A stretch of DNA of 59,650 bases from Methanosarcinaceae archaeon (GTDB lineage: Archaea > Halobacteriota > Methanosarcinia > Methanosarcinales > Methanosarcinaceae), in contig JAIPUR010000015.1 of NCBI GenBank assembly GCA_020055655.1, positions 1-59,650 of the forward strand, read 5' to 3'. A model generated the notes under the pieces. It saw only the letters and a list, made by a program, of their open reading frames with translations. It did not search any database and was not told the origin of the DNA. Shown piece by piece: positions 36,559 through 45,968 of this stretch (position 1 is the first letter of the stretch; every line of letters begins with the position of its first letter). The translations under genes and the position numbers were made by a program.

Positions 36559-38358
36559 TCAGTCCATCCTTGTCCTGGTGAGAAGTTCATAATATTGTTT
36601 TATTGGATCCTCCCAGCTCATATCTCCTGCAAGCAAGCTTGCTTCCTGACATAGTAGGTTGTATTTGGTCATATCATCGGTGTAGGTATCAATGAAATAG
36701 TCCATGGCAAGTGCGTAATCTGTAATGGATTCAATATAGGGAAGGTTTATATTGTCCACGACAATGACTCCTCCCATTCCCATGACCAGCCTTTTCAGCG
36801 TTTTCAATGCATCACTAAATCCACATACTTTGCTCACGATACTTGGAGTGGCTTCTTTTCCTGCTTCGAGCCCGGTTAGTAAGAATGGTTCATATTTGGA
36901 TGGGAACACCCCTGATATACATCCTGCCATGAATTCATCGGGATTCATGTTAAGCCCACCATCATGGTCAGATATCCATTGTGGGTACAACACTGCAGCA
37001 ACATGCCTTTTCCCTCCCGGGATGTTTGAACAGTCCAGTCCTCTTTCTTTGATCATCTGTTGCAGTCTGATCTCTTCTCCTATGAGAACTTCATCTGGCA
37101 GGTTGATCGGGAAATTTTCGGGAAGGTCGGTCTTTGGTCCCTGAGCTGCCACGATAAAACATACAATTATATAGTCATCTTCAAGGTGCCCTGCATCAAT
37201 ATGACTTTTGAACATCCTGTCAAGTACCACAAGTGAATCCAACAGATCAGGATATCCTTTGTTATCGATCTCTATACGAGATATTGAGAAAATTGGTATG
37301 ATCTTGTTAGCGGGGATCTGTTTTCCATCATAGACATTGTACAGGCTCTCTGAGAGTATTTCCTGTATCTTTTTCCTACAGGAACTCTTTTTTTTCCAAT
37401 CAATATCTTCCTCATCAATATCGATCCCATTTCTGACAATGATCGATTCAATATTATGGAATAATTTTATTTCTTTTCTAGTTGAATCCCCAACTGCCGT
37501 TACAACATCTGCATATGCAGATAGTGATTCGAGTTTGGCAAGATTTTCAGGAACTCCTGGATCCCATGAATTATCATTTTCCATGATCTTCTTTATGGAA
37601 CGGTGTCCGGATGATCTGCCTGGTAAAGTTGCATGATATGTGGCTACTGTATTGATATTAATGCCAAGTTTTTCCAATCTCGCAAGGGCATAAAAGGTAC
37701 CAAACTCATGACAGTGCAATGAAATATGTACGGTAGGCATTAAAGATGCTGCAAATTCAGATATAGCGCTGTCGTGGTATCCAACTGCAACTTTTTCCTT
37801 TGCCTCAACAGCAACCTTTATGAATTCAGAAATAGCATAGGATAAATTTAGATAATGGGTATATTCCGGGCCATTGCCCATGTTTTCGTAACTTAGTGAA
37901 TCAAGTCCCAATACATCATATGCCTCGGCTTTTATCATATGGGTAAGAGACATGGTTTTTGATTTGTACTCGGTAAAAGTTCTGCAGAATTCTCTGGTAT
38001 TGAACATGATGTACAATATTTCAATTCCGCTCACTTCCCTGGTTCCAAGGTGAGTTTCAATACCTCTTGAATTTAGTGTTTCGAGGGTCTCCAGCAATTC
38101 TCCTTCAGCTTCGTACTCATCATATTCACTCATATCTGTGATACGATTGAGTCCTTTGTTCCAGTCAGACCCACTGTGTCCATAGTAAGGTCCTGCAACA
38201 ATTATCCGGGGAGCGTCTTCTTTTTCAATTATTCCTTTACCAATAAGGCTTGCAAGATTTCGTGCTTCGGCATCAATTACATTCCAGATGCCTCCCATCT
38301 TGTTCGATCTTGGCCCTGATTCTTCACCAGCGATGATTATACATTTGCTTTCAAGCAT
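36559..38358 (-). CDS. GT3-like glycogen synthase
   Basis: A 599-residue GT-B enzyme resembling eukaryotic-type glycogen synthases (GT3). The N-terminus has GPRSNKMGGIWNVIDAEA, followed by VAGPYYG, HCHEFGTFYALARLEKLGI, VATYHATLPGRSSGHRS and, in the C-domain, FPSKYEPFLLTGLEAG (EX6-7E motif). It probably uses UDP- or ADP-glucose to extend glycogen. It is the first gene of the cluster, with GGGAGTG before the ATG and an AT-rich promoter region (TTTTAAAATA about 50 bases upstream). Seven genes follow with short gaps or overlaps down to 27159. Confidence 0.92.
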   Translation of the reverse strand: MLESKCIIIAGEESGPRSNKMGGIWNVIDAEARNLASLIGKGIIEKEDAPRIIVAGPYYGHSGSDWNKGLNRITDMSEYDEYEAEGELLETLETLNSRGIETHLGTREVSGIEILYIMFNTREFCRTFTEYKSKTMSLTHMIKAEAYDVLGLDSLSYENMGNGPEYTHYLNLSYAISEFIKVAVEAKEKVAVGYHDSAISEFAASLMPTVHISLHCHEFGTFYALARLEKLGININTVATYHATLPGRSSGHRSIKKIMENDNSWDPGVPENLAKLESLSAYADVVTAVGDSTRKEIKLFHNIESIIVRNGIDIDEEDIDWKKKSSCRKKIQEILSESLYNVYDGKQIPANKIIPIFSISRIEIDNKGYPDLLDSLVVLDRMFKSHIDAGHLEDDYIIVCFIVAAQGPKTDLPENFPINLPDEVLIGEEIRLQQMIKERGLDCSNIPGGKRHVAAVLYPQWISDHDGGLNMNPDEFMAGCISGVFPSKYEPFLLTGLEAGKEATPSIVSKVCGFSDALKTLKRLVMGMGGVIVVDNINLPYIESITDYALAMDYFIDTYTDDMTKYNLLCQEASLLAGDMSWEDPIKQYYELLTRTRMD

Positions 38359-38518
38359 ATTTTCACTCCCTTATAAACCACTTGCTTCATTAGTTCCACT
38401 CGTATTTTAAAATATCTGAATGATGTTTTACTAATATTCGTCTTATTTCTCATTAGTAATTTTTAGTTTTAATATTAGGGCTATCTGTGGATATATTTAC
38501 TTATATTGTTCATTCAGT

Positions 38519-41236
38519 TTACCATTTAAAATATCTGCTTACAAATGTATTATCTTTTCTAATGCCGTACTTTCTAAACTCATCAACTCCCAGAAGCAAT
38601 AGTGCAAATGGTATTGCTATGACTATGTATTTCAGGGATATTGCTGCAGTATTGAATATAAGGTTTCCAAGGGGATTGAATGCGATAAATCCTAGGATCA
38701 TCAGTTCACTGGCAATTCCCAGAAGTACCATATTGTTGCTGAAGAAGCCTTTTGTAAGTACAGATTGCCGCTTTGTCCTTGATGTGAATACGTTTGCTAT
38801 CTGGCAGATGATCACCGCTGCGAAAAATGCTGTAATTGCCTGCATGTAAAGTGTATCTGTGAATGGCAGTTGTTGTCCCCATTTCCATCCTCCATCAAAG
38901 AGTACTGCGAAGTAGCAGACAAAACCCGCAGCCGCCTCAATGGGTCCTTTTATTCCATATGATGTGAACAGCACCTGTGGTGTGAGAAGTTTTTCTTCTC
39001 TTGGACGCGGGGGTCGTTTCATTATGTCGCCTTCTCCTTTCTCAACCGCAAGGGACAAGGCCGGAATTATGTCTGTCCCAAGGTCAATGGCAAGTATCAA
39101 CTGCACGTTCATTGGTAATGGCAGTGCCAGCATTACAAAGGCAATGAATGGCAGTATCTCAGGAATATTGCTTGTGAGGATGTATGCTATGAACTTCTTT
39201 ATGTTGTCAAATACCGTCCTTCCTTCCTGGATAGCATTGACTATCGTGGCAAAATCATCGTCAAGTAGCACCATATCAGCAGATTCCCGTGCAACATCCG
39301 TACCGCTGCCCATGGCAACTCCCATGTCTGCATTCTTCATGGCAGGTGCGTCATTCACCCCATCTCCAGTCATGGTGACAATTTCTCCTGCTTCCTGGAA
39401 TGCCTGCACTATCTTCAGTTTCTGTACAGGGGATGTACGGGCAAATACGATGCTCGGCGCCTGTAATCTTTCAATCAGTTCCTTTGTGGAGAGTTCCTGA
39501 AGTTCTTTTCCTGTTATAAGGACGGGCTTTTCATGATCATCTGTAAGGCCAACCTTTGAAGCTATGGACTTTGCTGTTACAGGGTGATCTCCTGTTATCA
39601 TTACTACTTTTATGCCTGCCTCATGACATTTTTTAATGGCTTCCTTTGCTTCAGTTCTTGGAGGGTCCACAGCACCTGCAAAGCCAAGGAATATGAAGTC
39701 ATTTTCATACTCTTTTTCTTCCTCGATCTCTCTGTATGCAAAGGCCAATACTCTCTCACCTCTTGCAGCCATCACAAGATGTTCTTCTTCCAGTTTTTCC
39801 ATTTCCTCTGCTGTAAGGGGTACTTTCTTCCCATCAGAGAGTAGGTGGCTGCACATTCCAACTATTACTTCGGAACCCCCTTTCATATAGGATTCTTTAT
39901 TTCCTTGAGGAGTGGAACAGATGACTTGCATCCTCTGTTTCTTGGAGTCAAATGGGTATTCCTTCAGACGTGGATATTCTGCCTGAATTTTTCCTGTATC
40001 TCTAAATCCATTTACATAAACAAGCAGTGACCCTTCTGTGGGATCACCTTTGTATCCTGGATTCTCGTCAACTAATCTTGAATTATTACAAACCGCAGCT
40101 ACACGCAGCAGAATATCGGTGGGTTTCTCTCCTTTCCCAACATCAATGTATTTGCTACCTGTAAAGATCGAATGGACCTTCATCTTGTTCTGGGTAAGGG
40201 TTCCTGTCTTATCGGTACAGATCACAGTGGTCGAACCCAGTGTTTCCACGGATTCCAGTTGTTTTATCAATGCATTTCGTTTTGCCATTCTTTTGGATGC
40301 CAGACTCAGGGCAAGGGTTACTGTGGGCAGAAGACCTTCCGGTACATTGGCAACGATGATACCGATGGCAAATATCAGATTGGCGAGGAAAGTATCCTGA
40401 ATTATAAAACCGACCATGAAAAATGCAACTCCAAGAAACATTGCAATTGCGGATATGACCTTGATGAAATTATTAAGTTCCTTGCGTATTGGCGTATCCA
40501 CTGATGATGTCTGTTCAGTTAGGCTTGCAAGTTTTCCTATCTGTGTGTCGGATCCTGTGCCAAATACAAGGGCTTTACCATTACCGGTCTGAACTGCAGT
40601 ACCCGAGAACAACATATTCCTGCATTCGAGCATATCCGGGTGGGTGCAATTGAGTGATCTAAGTTGCGGCTCTGCTTCTCCTGTAATGGGTGAGTTGTCA
40701 ACCTTCAGGGAATTCTCCTCAACGATCCTTGCATCAGCGGGTATCTTGTCTCCTTCCTCTACATAGATGATATCGCCCACTGTGATCTCAGATGCCAGCG
40801 CTTCAACTATGTTTCCGTCCCTGAGTATGCGGCATTTCGGTGGGATGAGATCTTTAAAACTTGCCATTATCTTTTCGGCTTGATATTCCTGTATGAAAGT
40901 GAAGCTTCCGTTAAGGATAACAACACCCAGCAAGGCGATAGCTATGAATATATTCCCCTGTCCGGGGTCCAGCCATTCGGCTGTGAAGGAGAGCATTGAG
41001 CCGAATAAAAGTAGCATTGAAAAAAAGTTCCAGTATTGTTTCAGGTATTTTTTTATCAGGCTCTCTTTCCCGATCTCCTGAAGTACATTCATTCCACAAA
41101 TTGATGATCTTCTCTTAGCTTCGGTTTTCAAAAGACCTTCGGGTCCTGCGGATAGTCTTTCGAAAAGATTTTCAATTTCTATGCTATGCTCATCACCTTT
41201 TGAAGAGCATTGGAAATCCTTATCTGGATTAACCAT
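38519..41236 (-). CDS. P-type ATPase, Na,K-ATPase-like (IIC) cation pump
   Basis: A 905-residue P2-type ATPase: actuator motif SPITGEAEP (about 183), phosphorylated Asp342 in CTDKTGTLTQ, TGDGVNDAPAM in the hinge, and ten predicted helices. Helix 4 reads VANVPEGLLPTVTLALSLASKRMAKRN and helix 6 IDLGTDIIPALSLA, followed by GDIMKRPPR. These are almost the motifs of animal Na,K-ATPases rather than SERCA. It likely exports Na+ (with or without K+ or H+ import), fitting a marine or saline methylotroph. The start is uncertain: a TTG at 41269 and ATGs at 41254 and 41236 are in frame, none with a strong site. Confidence 0.9.
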   Translation of the reverse strand: MVNPDKDFQCSSKGDEHSIEIENLFERLSAGPEGLLKTEAKRRSSICGMNVLQEIGKESLIKKYLKQYWNFFSMLLLFGSMLSFTAEWLDPGQGNIFIAIALLGVVILNGSFTFIQEYQAEKIMASFKDLIPPKCRILRDGNIVEALASEITVGDIIYVEEGDKIPADARIVEENSLKVDNSPITGEAEPQLRSLNCTHPDMLECRNMLFSGTAVQTGNGKALVFGTGSDTQIGKLASLTEQTSSVDTPIRKELNNFIKVISAIAMFLGVAFFMVGFIIQDTFLANLIFAIGIIVANVPEGLLPTVTLALSLASKRMAKRNALIKQLESVETLGSTTVICTDKTGTLTQNKMKVHSIFTGSKYIDVGKGEKPTDILLRVAAVCNNSRLVDENPGYKGDPTEGSLLVYVNGFRDTGKIQAEYPRLKEYPFDSKKQRMQVICSTPQGNKESYMKGGSEVIVGMCSHLLSDGKKVPLTAEEMEKLEEEHLVMAARGERVLAFAYREIEEEKEYENDFIFLGFAGAVDPPRTEAKEAIKKCHEAGIKVVMITGDHPVTAKSIASKVGLTDDHEKPVLITGKELQELSTKELIERLQAPSIVFARTSPVQKLKIVQAFQEAGEIVTMTGDGVNDAPAMKNADMGVAMGSGTDVARESADMVLLDDDFATIVNAIQEGRTVFDNIKKFIAYILTSNIPEILPFIAFVMLALPLPMNVQLILAIDLGTDIIPALSLAVEKGEGDIMKRPPRPREEKLLTPQVLFTSYGIKGPIEAAAGFVCYFAVLFDGGWKWGQQLPFTDTLYMQAITAFFAAVIICQIANVFTSRTKRQSVLTKGFFSNNMVLLGIASELMILGFIAFNPLGNLIFNTAAISLKYIVIAIPFALLLLGVDEFRKYGIRKDNTFVSRYFKW

Positions 41237-41323
41237 AACCCTACACACCCACATTGATTTAGGTGGCAATGGGATAAATTAGTTTTTATTGCACTAAGTT
41301 CCCCAGATCATCTACTTCTGGGT

Positions 41324-41880
41324 CTACATCATCTGAAAGGACTGGTAAATGTTCCATATACCTGTGGCAATGAAATTCACAGCCATTGCGGCCAGCAAGA
41401 GTCCCATAAGTCTTGTGAACACAAGTATTCCAGTGTGGCCTATATGCTTGTATATTCTCCGTGAGAATCTGAATAGAGCCATGGCTATTGAAAATGTGAC
41501 AATTATCGCAAGTATGATGTTGAGTTTCCCATAAGGACTATTACTGTTATGGTTCCCGCTCCAGTGAGCAGTGGAAGGCAATTGGGAATATCCATAGGTC
41601 ACTACGGTCCAGTGAGATATTAATCTCAGAATCTGTTACGCGTTCGCAGGATACCTTTGCAAGCATCATGTCAAAAGCTACGTAAAAAAGCAGTATTCTG
41701 CCTGCAACACGGAGAGAATCAATGGTAATTCCGAAGAAGTCCAGTATCATTTCTCCTGTCATTGCAAAAATAGGGTAATTACAAATGCAAGGGTAACTGC
41801 CTTGTTCCCCACAATATTTTTCTCTTCAAATATTCATAAGCTGCATCCATGGGATCAACATGTATGGTAGTTCCTGACAG
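41324..41880 (-). pseudogene. MarC-family membrane protein, broken by several frameshifts
   Basis: Two frames together spell most of a MarC protein. One (41547-41762) gives MTGEMILDFFGITIDSLRVAG and SLDRSDLWIFPIA; the next (41324-about 41530) gives LNIILAIIVTFSIAM and RLMGLLLAAMAVNFIATGI. Upstream, a third frame supplies GNKAVTLAFVITLF. One-base indels are needed at about 41817-41821, 41766-41770, 41575-41578 and 41522-41530, all in short homopolymers, and the first helix is missing or unrecognisable. Fixing them would read LFFAMTGEM and FPIALPLLTGAGTITV. MarC proteins are six-helix membrane proteins of unclear function. Confidence 0.8.
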
Positions 41881-42028
41881 GTATGCAACATTGTTCAAGA
41901 GCATTTTCTGATCTGGTTTGTGATATCATGCCCTTCTTTTATAGTGATCTCAGAATATACAGTAATGTTCACAAAAGCTGAAAAAAGTTAATGGGATCAG
42001 ATCAATGGGGATCGAGGAGTAAAATGCT

Positions 42029-43315
42029 CTATTTCTTACTCTTCTGCTCTTCCAGAATATCACTCACAAGTTTCATGGCACAAAGATCTCCGCACATAGA
42101 GCATGCTTCACTACCGGTTATTCTTGCATCACGTATGGATCTTGCCTTCTCTCCATCTATTGCAAGCTCAAATTGTGTGTCCCAGTCAAGATCCTTGCGT
42201 GCATATGCCATTTTATCATCCGTTGCTCTTGCACGTTCCTTTTGTCCATCTTTTGCAAGATCAGCTGCATGGGCTGCGATCTTAGTGACAATCGCACCCT
42301 CTCTGATATCATCTTTAGTAGGTAGTGCAAGATGTTCTGCTGGTGTTGTCATGCACAAGAAGTCTGTGCCGCACATGCCTGCATAAGTTCCACCAATTGC
42401 TCCTGTGATGTGATCGTACCCGGGTGCAATATCCGTTACAAGAGGGCCAAGTAAGTATAGTGGGGCATTATCGCAGAGTTGTTTCATTCCTTTAACGCTT
42501 AGTTCTATTTCATCAATAGGCACATGTCCTGGTCCTTCAACAAAGCATTGTATGTCTGCTTCACGGGTTCTTTTAACAAGTTCTCCAAGACTGATAAATT
42601 CCATAAATGATGGTCTGTCTGAAGCATCGTGAATACATCCGGGTCTCATGCCGTCTCCAAGACTTATTGCCATGTCGTATTCGCGAGCGATCTCAAGGAG
42701 GTAATCGTATTCATTATAGAATGGATTGTCCTGTTCATTATGGATCATCCAGGCAAGGGTAAAAGATCCGCCACGGCTTACTACATCGGTTATTCTTTCA
42801 TCACCTTTGAGTCTTTTTATGGAATCAAGGTTGACCCCACAGTGGACTGTAACAAAATCGATCCCATCCTCTGCATGTTTGCGTACAGCATTGAACATGT
42901 CATCAGATGTCATGTCCACAACAGCTTTCTGGGATGCTGCAGCCTGATAGATGGGTACTGAACCTATGGGTATGTTCACAGAATCCATTATTCTTTTGCG
43001 GGCAAGGTCGAGGTCTCCGCCAGTAGAGAGGTCCATGAGTGCATCAGCACCGTATTTTTCGGCGGTTACTGCCTTCTCGACCTCTTCACCAATATTGACA
43101 TAATCTCTGGATGTGCCTATATTAGCATTGACCTTTGTGCTAAGATATTTACCAATACCTACGACTCTACATTCCCTTTCTACGTTATTGGGTATGGCTA
43201 TTGTTCCCTTTGCAACACAGGAGCAAATTGTCTTTGTGTCAATACCTTCATCCTTTGCCACATATTCCATTTGCGGCGTGATGATCCCTTTTTTTGCATC
43301 TTCCATTAATGTCAT
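42029..43315 (-). CDS. thiC: Phosphomethylpyrimidine synthase ThiC
   Basis: A 428-residue radical SAM enzyme that converts aminoimidazole ribotide to the HMP-phosphate half of thiamine. [24 protein letters not shown] and [20 protein letters not shown] are family signatures. The C-terminal Fe-S motif is [14 protein letters not shown] (CX2CX3C as read here). GGAG lies 5 bases before the ATG. No TPP riboswitch is visible in the leader. A TATA box (43370-43380) lies about 60 bases upstream, and a possible coupled 26-residue ORF overlaps the start codon. The stop is TAG. Confidence 0.95.
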   Translation of the reverse strand: MTLMEDAKKGIITPQMEYVAKDEGIDTKTICSCVAKGTIAIPNNVERECRVVGIGKYLSTKVNANIGTSRDYVNIGEEVEKAVTAEKYGADALMDLSTGGDLDLARKRIMDSVNIPIGSVPIYQAAASQKAVVDMTSDDMFNAVRKHAEDGIDFVTVHCGVNLDSIKRLKGDERITDVVSRGGSFTLAWMIHNEQDNPFYNEYDYLLEIAREYDMAISLGDGMRPGCIHDASDRPSFMEFISLGELVKRTREADIQCFVEGPGHVPIDEIELSVKGMKQLCDNAPLYLLGPLVTDIAPGYDHITGAIGGTYAGMCGTDFLCMTTPAEHLALPTKDDIREGAIVTKIAAHAADLAKDGQKERARATDDKMAYARKDLDWDTQFELAIDGEKARSIRDARITGSEACSMCGDLCAMKLVSDILEEQKSKK

Positions 43316-43392
43316 TGTAACTCCAACAGACGTCCTATGGATCGAATATTTGCAAATACATCATTGTTACATATATATGTTTCACAGTCCAT
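43312..43392 (-). CDS. Possible 26-residue leader ORF coupled to thiC
   Basis: A strong ribosome binding site (GAGGTGA) precedes an ATG at 43392. The 27-codon frame ([19 protein letters not shown] onward) ends in TGA that overlaps the thiC ATG as ATGA, the classic coupling layout. Against it: the likely thiC TATA box lies inside this frame, so a longer transcript starting beyond 43392 would be required, and the spacing from GAGGTGA to ATG is long (about 10 bases). No homologue can be checked here. Confidence 0.3.
   Translation of the reverse strand: MDCETYICNNDVFANIRSIGRLLELQ
43370..43380 (-). promoter_or_regulatory. TATA box for thiC
   Basis: ACATATATATG on the minus strand is part of a 12-base palindrome and is about 60 bases upstream of the thiC ATG, giving an inferred leader of about 35 bases. 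Confidence 0.45.
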
Positions 43393-43452
43393 TTTTTTAC
43401 TTTCACCTCGCTAAACTTAGTTTTATCTAATATCAGGGAAATATGTGCATCC

Positions 43453-45777
43453 ATGTCAGTAGTCGTTTTTACAGAAAAGAACAAAGCCGCTTCACAAATT
43501 GCAAAGATATTAAGTGGGGGCTCCGTCAATCGTGCATCTATAGCCGGTATTTCTGTATACGACTTTAAGAAAAATGGTAAAGAATGGCGGATAATGGGTC
43601 TAGCCGGTCATATTATGGGTTATGATTTTCCGGCCGAGTTCAATAACTGGAGGGAATGTGACCCTGCTATACTCCTTGATGTCCCTCCTGAAAAAAATGT
43701 GACAAAAGAGTCATTTTCCAATGCCATCACTATGCTTTCAAAGGATGCAGACGAGCTTATCCTTGCCTGCGATTTTGACCGTGAGGGAGAAAATATAGGA
43801 TTTGAGGCAAAATCCATTGCTGAAAAAGTATCTTCAGCTCCAGTTAAAAGAGCAAGGTTCTCATCTTTGTCATCCAGTGAAGTGAATAAGGCATTTGACA
43901 AGCTGATTGAGCCAGACAGCAATCTTGCTATGTCTGCAGAGGCCCGGCAAATTCTTGACCTTCGCATGGGTGCAGCTTTTACTCGTTTCATGACCCTTTC
44001 AGTCAGGGAAAGGGCACGTACAAAAGGTGTTATATCCATAGGTCCGTGTCAGACACCAACCTGTGGCTTTGTTTATGAAAGAGAACGCCTGATAAGAAAC
44101 TTTGAATCAAAGGATTTCTGGAAGATCGAGGGAACCTTCAATTCAAAAAACAAAGATTTTGTAGCTAATCATCGTGGTGGCAATATCTCCGATGCTAAGA
44201 AGGCAAAGCAGATATTTGATAGGATCAAGGACATCAAGCAAGCCATTGTTGCCAAGAAAAGTGTTAAGGAATCTAAAACCAATGCACCATATCCATTGAA
44301 TACTACTGAATTTTTGAAGCGAGCTTCCAAGTTTTTAGATGTAAGTCCTGATGTAGCTCTGGAAACAGCAGAGCAGTTGTATCTTTCAGGTTTTACTAGC
44401 TATCCAAGGACCGAGACTAACAAATATGCTGATGATTTTGATTTCAGATCCAAGGTGATGGCTTATACTAACAGTATTTATCGTGAACATGCGCTTTTGA
44501 TCATTTCCAGCGGTATCAATTGCAGAAATGGTACACGTGATGGTCATGACCACCCTCCTATCCATCCTATTAAAGCTGCTTCAAAGGACGAGGTTGAGAA
44601 AAGCGTAAGAATGCCCGATGCATGGAAAGTTTATGATCTTATCACAAGGCATTTCCTTGCAAATCTTATGCCACCTGCAGTATTTGAAAAAACAAGACTT
44701 GAGATCCATGTTGTCGATGAGATATTTGATACATCGGGCTCTGTTATGAAGGATGCTGGCTGGCTTGCAGCTTATCCTTTTGAAAATAAGAATGACAAAC
44801 TTCTTCCCGATGTTTCTGAAAAGGAAATCCTGCTTGTAAAAGAAATTAGAAATATCAAATCGAAGACTGCCCCTCCTAAAAAACTTACCGAGGCAGAATT
44901 ACTCACATTGATGGACAAACATGGTGTAGGGACCAAGGCAACAGCTCCTTCTCATATTGAAACCAATAAAAAGCGTGGTTATTTTGAAACTAAAGGGAAA
45001 ACGATCTCAATACTTGATACCGGTTTCACTTTAATGGAAACTCTTGATACTACAGTTCCGATACTCATACGACCTGATATCAGGTCTCGTATCGAGGCTT
45101 TGATCCAGGATGTGGAAGATGGGAAAAAAGAGTATGATTCTGTTCTTCTGGAAGGTCGTAATCTCATAAAAGATATGTATGCCCAGCTTAGTGCCAGCAA
45201 AGGCGATATTGTTGCAAAACTTGCAGGCACTATCAATGATGAGCAGGTTGCCTCTGATAAGAAGAATTTCATCGGGACCTGCCCTGAATGCAATCGGATG
45301 TTGCGTATTGTAAGTACGGACAAGGGTCGCTTTGTGGGATGTTCCGGCTATCCTCAATGTAAGAATACCTATCCTCTCCCAAAGGTGGGAGCTCTGAAGA
45401 TACTGAGGTCAAAACAGTGTAAGAAAGATGGTGTTGCCATCATCAAGGTGGGCAACAAGTATCATTGGTCTGTGGGATTCGGGCCTTGCTTTACCTGCGA
45501 GTCTGAAAAGGAATGTTTTCCTCCGGATATATTGGGCCAATGTCCAAATTGTGATGGGTCAATGTTCTTAATAACAACCAAGGATTCTCGTTTTCTTGGA
45601 TGTACTAAACGTTGCGGCCATACTCAATCTATTCCAAAGAACGGTCGTTTAACCATTCTTAAAAATGTATGTGATCATTGTGGCTGGAGGCAGATCCGTA
45701 TCAAGGAAAAAGAGAAGGATGCAAAGGAATTCTGTACTAATGTGAAGTGTCCTTCTAAAAAGCTCAAAAGGGGATAA
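43453..45777 (+). CDS. topA: DNA topoisomerase I (type IA)
   Basis: A 774-residue type IA topoisomerase. The Toprim acidic motif is DFDREGE (107-113), RMGAAFTRFM and the substrate-gate region follow, and the catalytic Tyr is in GFTSYPRTETNKY (about 317). The C-terminus has three to four Cys-rich zinc-ribbon modules (GTCPECNRM, GCSGYPQC, GQCPNCDGS, CDHCGW, CTNVKCPS). It relaxes negative supercoils through single-strand passage. The ATG at 43453 gives the normal N-terminus MSVVVFTEKNKAASQIA. A 13-pair hairpin (45775-45820) follows the stop. Confidence 0.97.
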   Translation: MSVVVFTEKNKAASQIAKILSGGSVNRASIAGISVYDFKKNGKEWRIMGLAGHIMGYDFPAEFNNWRECDPAILLDVPPEKNVTKESFSNAITMLSKDADELILACDFDREGENIGFEAKSIAEKVSSAPVKRARFSSLSSSEVNKAFDKLIEPDSNLAMSAEARQILDLRMGAAFTRFMTLSVRERARTKGVISIGPCQTPTCGFVYERERLIRNFESKDFWKIEGTFNSKNKDFVANHRGGNISDAKKAKQIFDRIKDIKQAIVAKKSVKESKTNAPYPLNTTEFLKRASKFLDVSPDVALETAEQLYLSGFTSYPRTETNKYADDFDFRSKVMAYTNSIYREHALLIISSGINCRNGTRDGHDHPPIHPIKAASKDEVEKSVRMPDAWKVYDLITRHFLANLMPPAVFEKTRLEIHVVDEIFDTSGSVMKDAGWLAAYPFENKNDKLLPDVSEKEILLVKEIRNIKSKTAPPKKLTEAELLTLMDKHGVGTKATAPSHIETNKKRGYFETKGKTISILDTGFTLMETLDTTVPILIRPDIRSRIEALIQDVEDGKKEYDSVLLEGRNLIKDMYAQLSASKGDIVAKLAGTINDEQVASDKKNFIGTCPECNRMLRIVSTDKGRFVGCSGYPQCKNTYPLPKVGALKILRSKQCKKDGVAIIKVGNKYHWSVGFGPCFTCESEKECFPPDILGQCPNCDGSMFLITTKDSRFLGCTKRCGHTQSIPKNGRLTILKNVCDHCGWRQIRIKEKEKDAKEFCTNVKCPSKKLKRG

Positions 45778-45820
45778 TCAAGCAAAACTGATTGGATGGT
45801 AAATAAAGTTTACTTGATTA
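45775..45820 (+). terminator. Hairpin at the topA 3' end
   Basis: TAATCAAG-x-AAACT pairs with AGTTT-x-CTTGATTA around a 16-base loop, beginning in the topA stop codon. There is no T-run after it, so it may be a 3'-end processing or stability element rather than a simple terminator. Confidence 0.4.
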
Positions 45821-45840
45821 TGTTGAGAAATCACCATAGA

Positions 45841-45849
45841 TTTATATAT
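45841..45849 (+). promoter_or_regulatory. TATA box of a candidate small RNA
   Basis: TTTATATAT lies between two convergent genes, where no protein-coding promoter is needed on this strand. The expected transcript start, about 25 bases downstream, coincides with the 5' side of a 10-bp stem at 45872. Confidence 0.5.
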
Positions 45850-45871
45850 TATGGCACACAATCTTTAATTA

Positions 45872-45968
45872 GAGGCAAAGGTCAAAATCAATTCAAACTA
45901 ACTTTGACAATCCATGTTCCGGAGTAATCTTCTGCGTTTCTGCATTTCCTCTATAATGCCTTTGCCTC
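45872..45968 (+). ncRNA. Candidate structured small RNA
   Basis: A perfect 10-bp stem (GAGGCAAAGG at 45872-45881 with CCTTTGCCTC at 45959-45968) encloses about 77 bases. Inside, GTCAAA (45881-45886) pairs with TTTGAC (45903-45908). A consensus TATA box is placed 25-30 bases upstream. No C/D-box, H/ACA, RNase P, 7S or tRNA signature was found. The 3' end overlaps the stop of the convergent nitroreductase gene, so the RNA could also be antisense to that mRNA's 3' end. An alternative is that the stem serves as a processing or terminator hairpin for the nitroreductase mRNA on the other strand. Confidence 0.4.

Noticed and set aside
43316-43452. Possible TPP riboswitch upstream of thiC
   Set aside because: No CUGAGA or ACCUGA-type thi-box elements are found on either strand in this 137-base gap.
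45840-45968. Mobile element ends suggested by the GAGGCAAAGG / CCTTTGCCTC inverted repeat
   Set aside because: The 97-base element has no direct repeats around it and no transposase nearby; the TATA spacing fits an RNA gene better.
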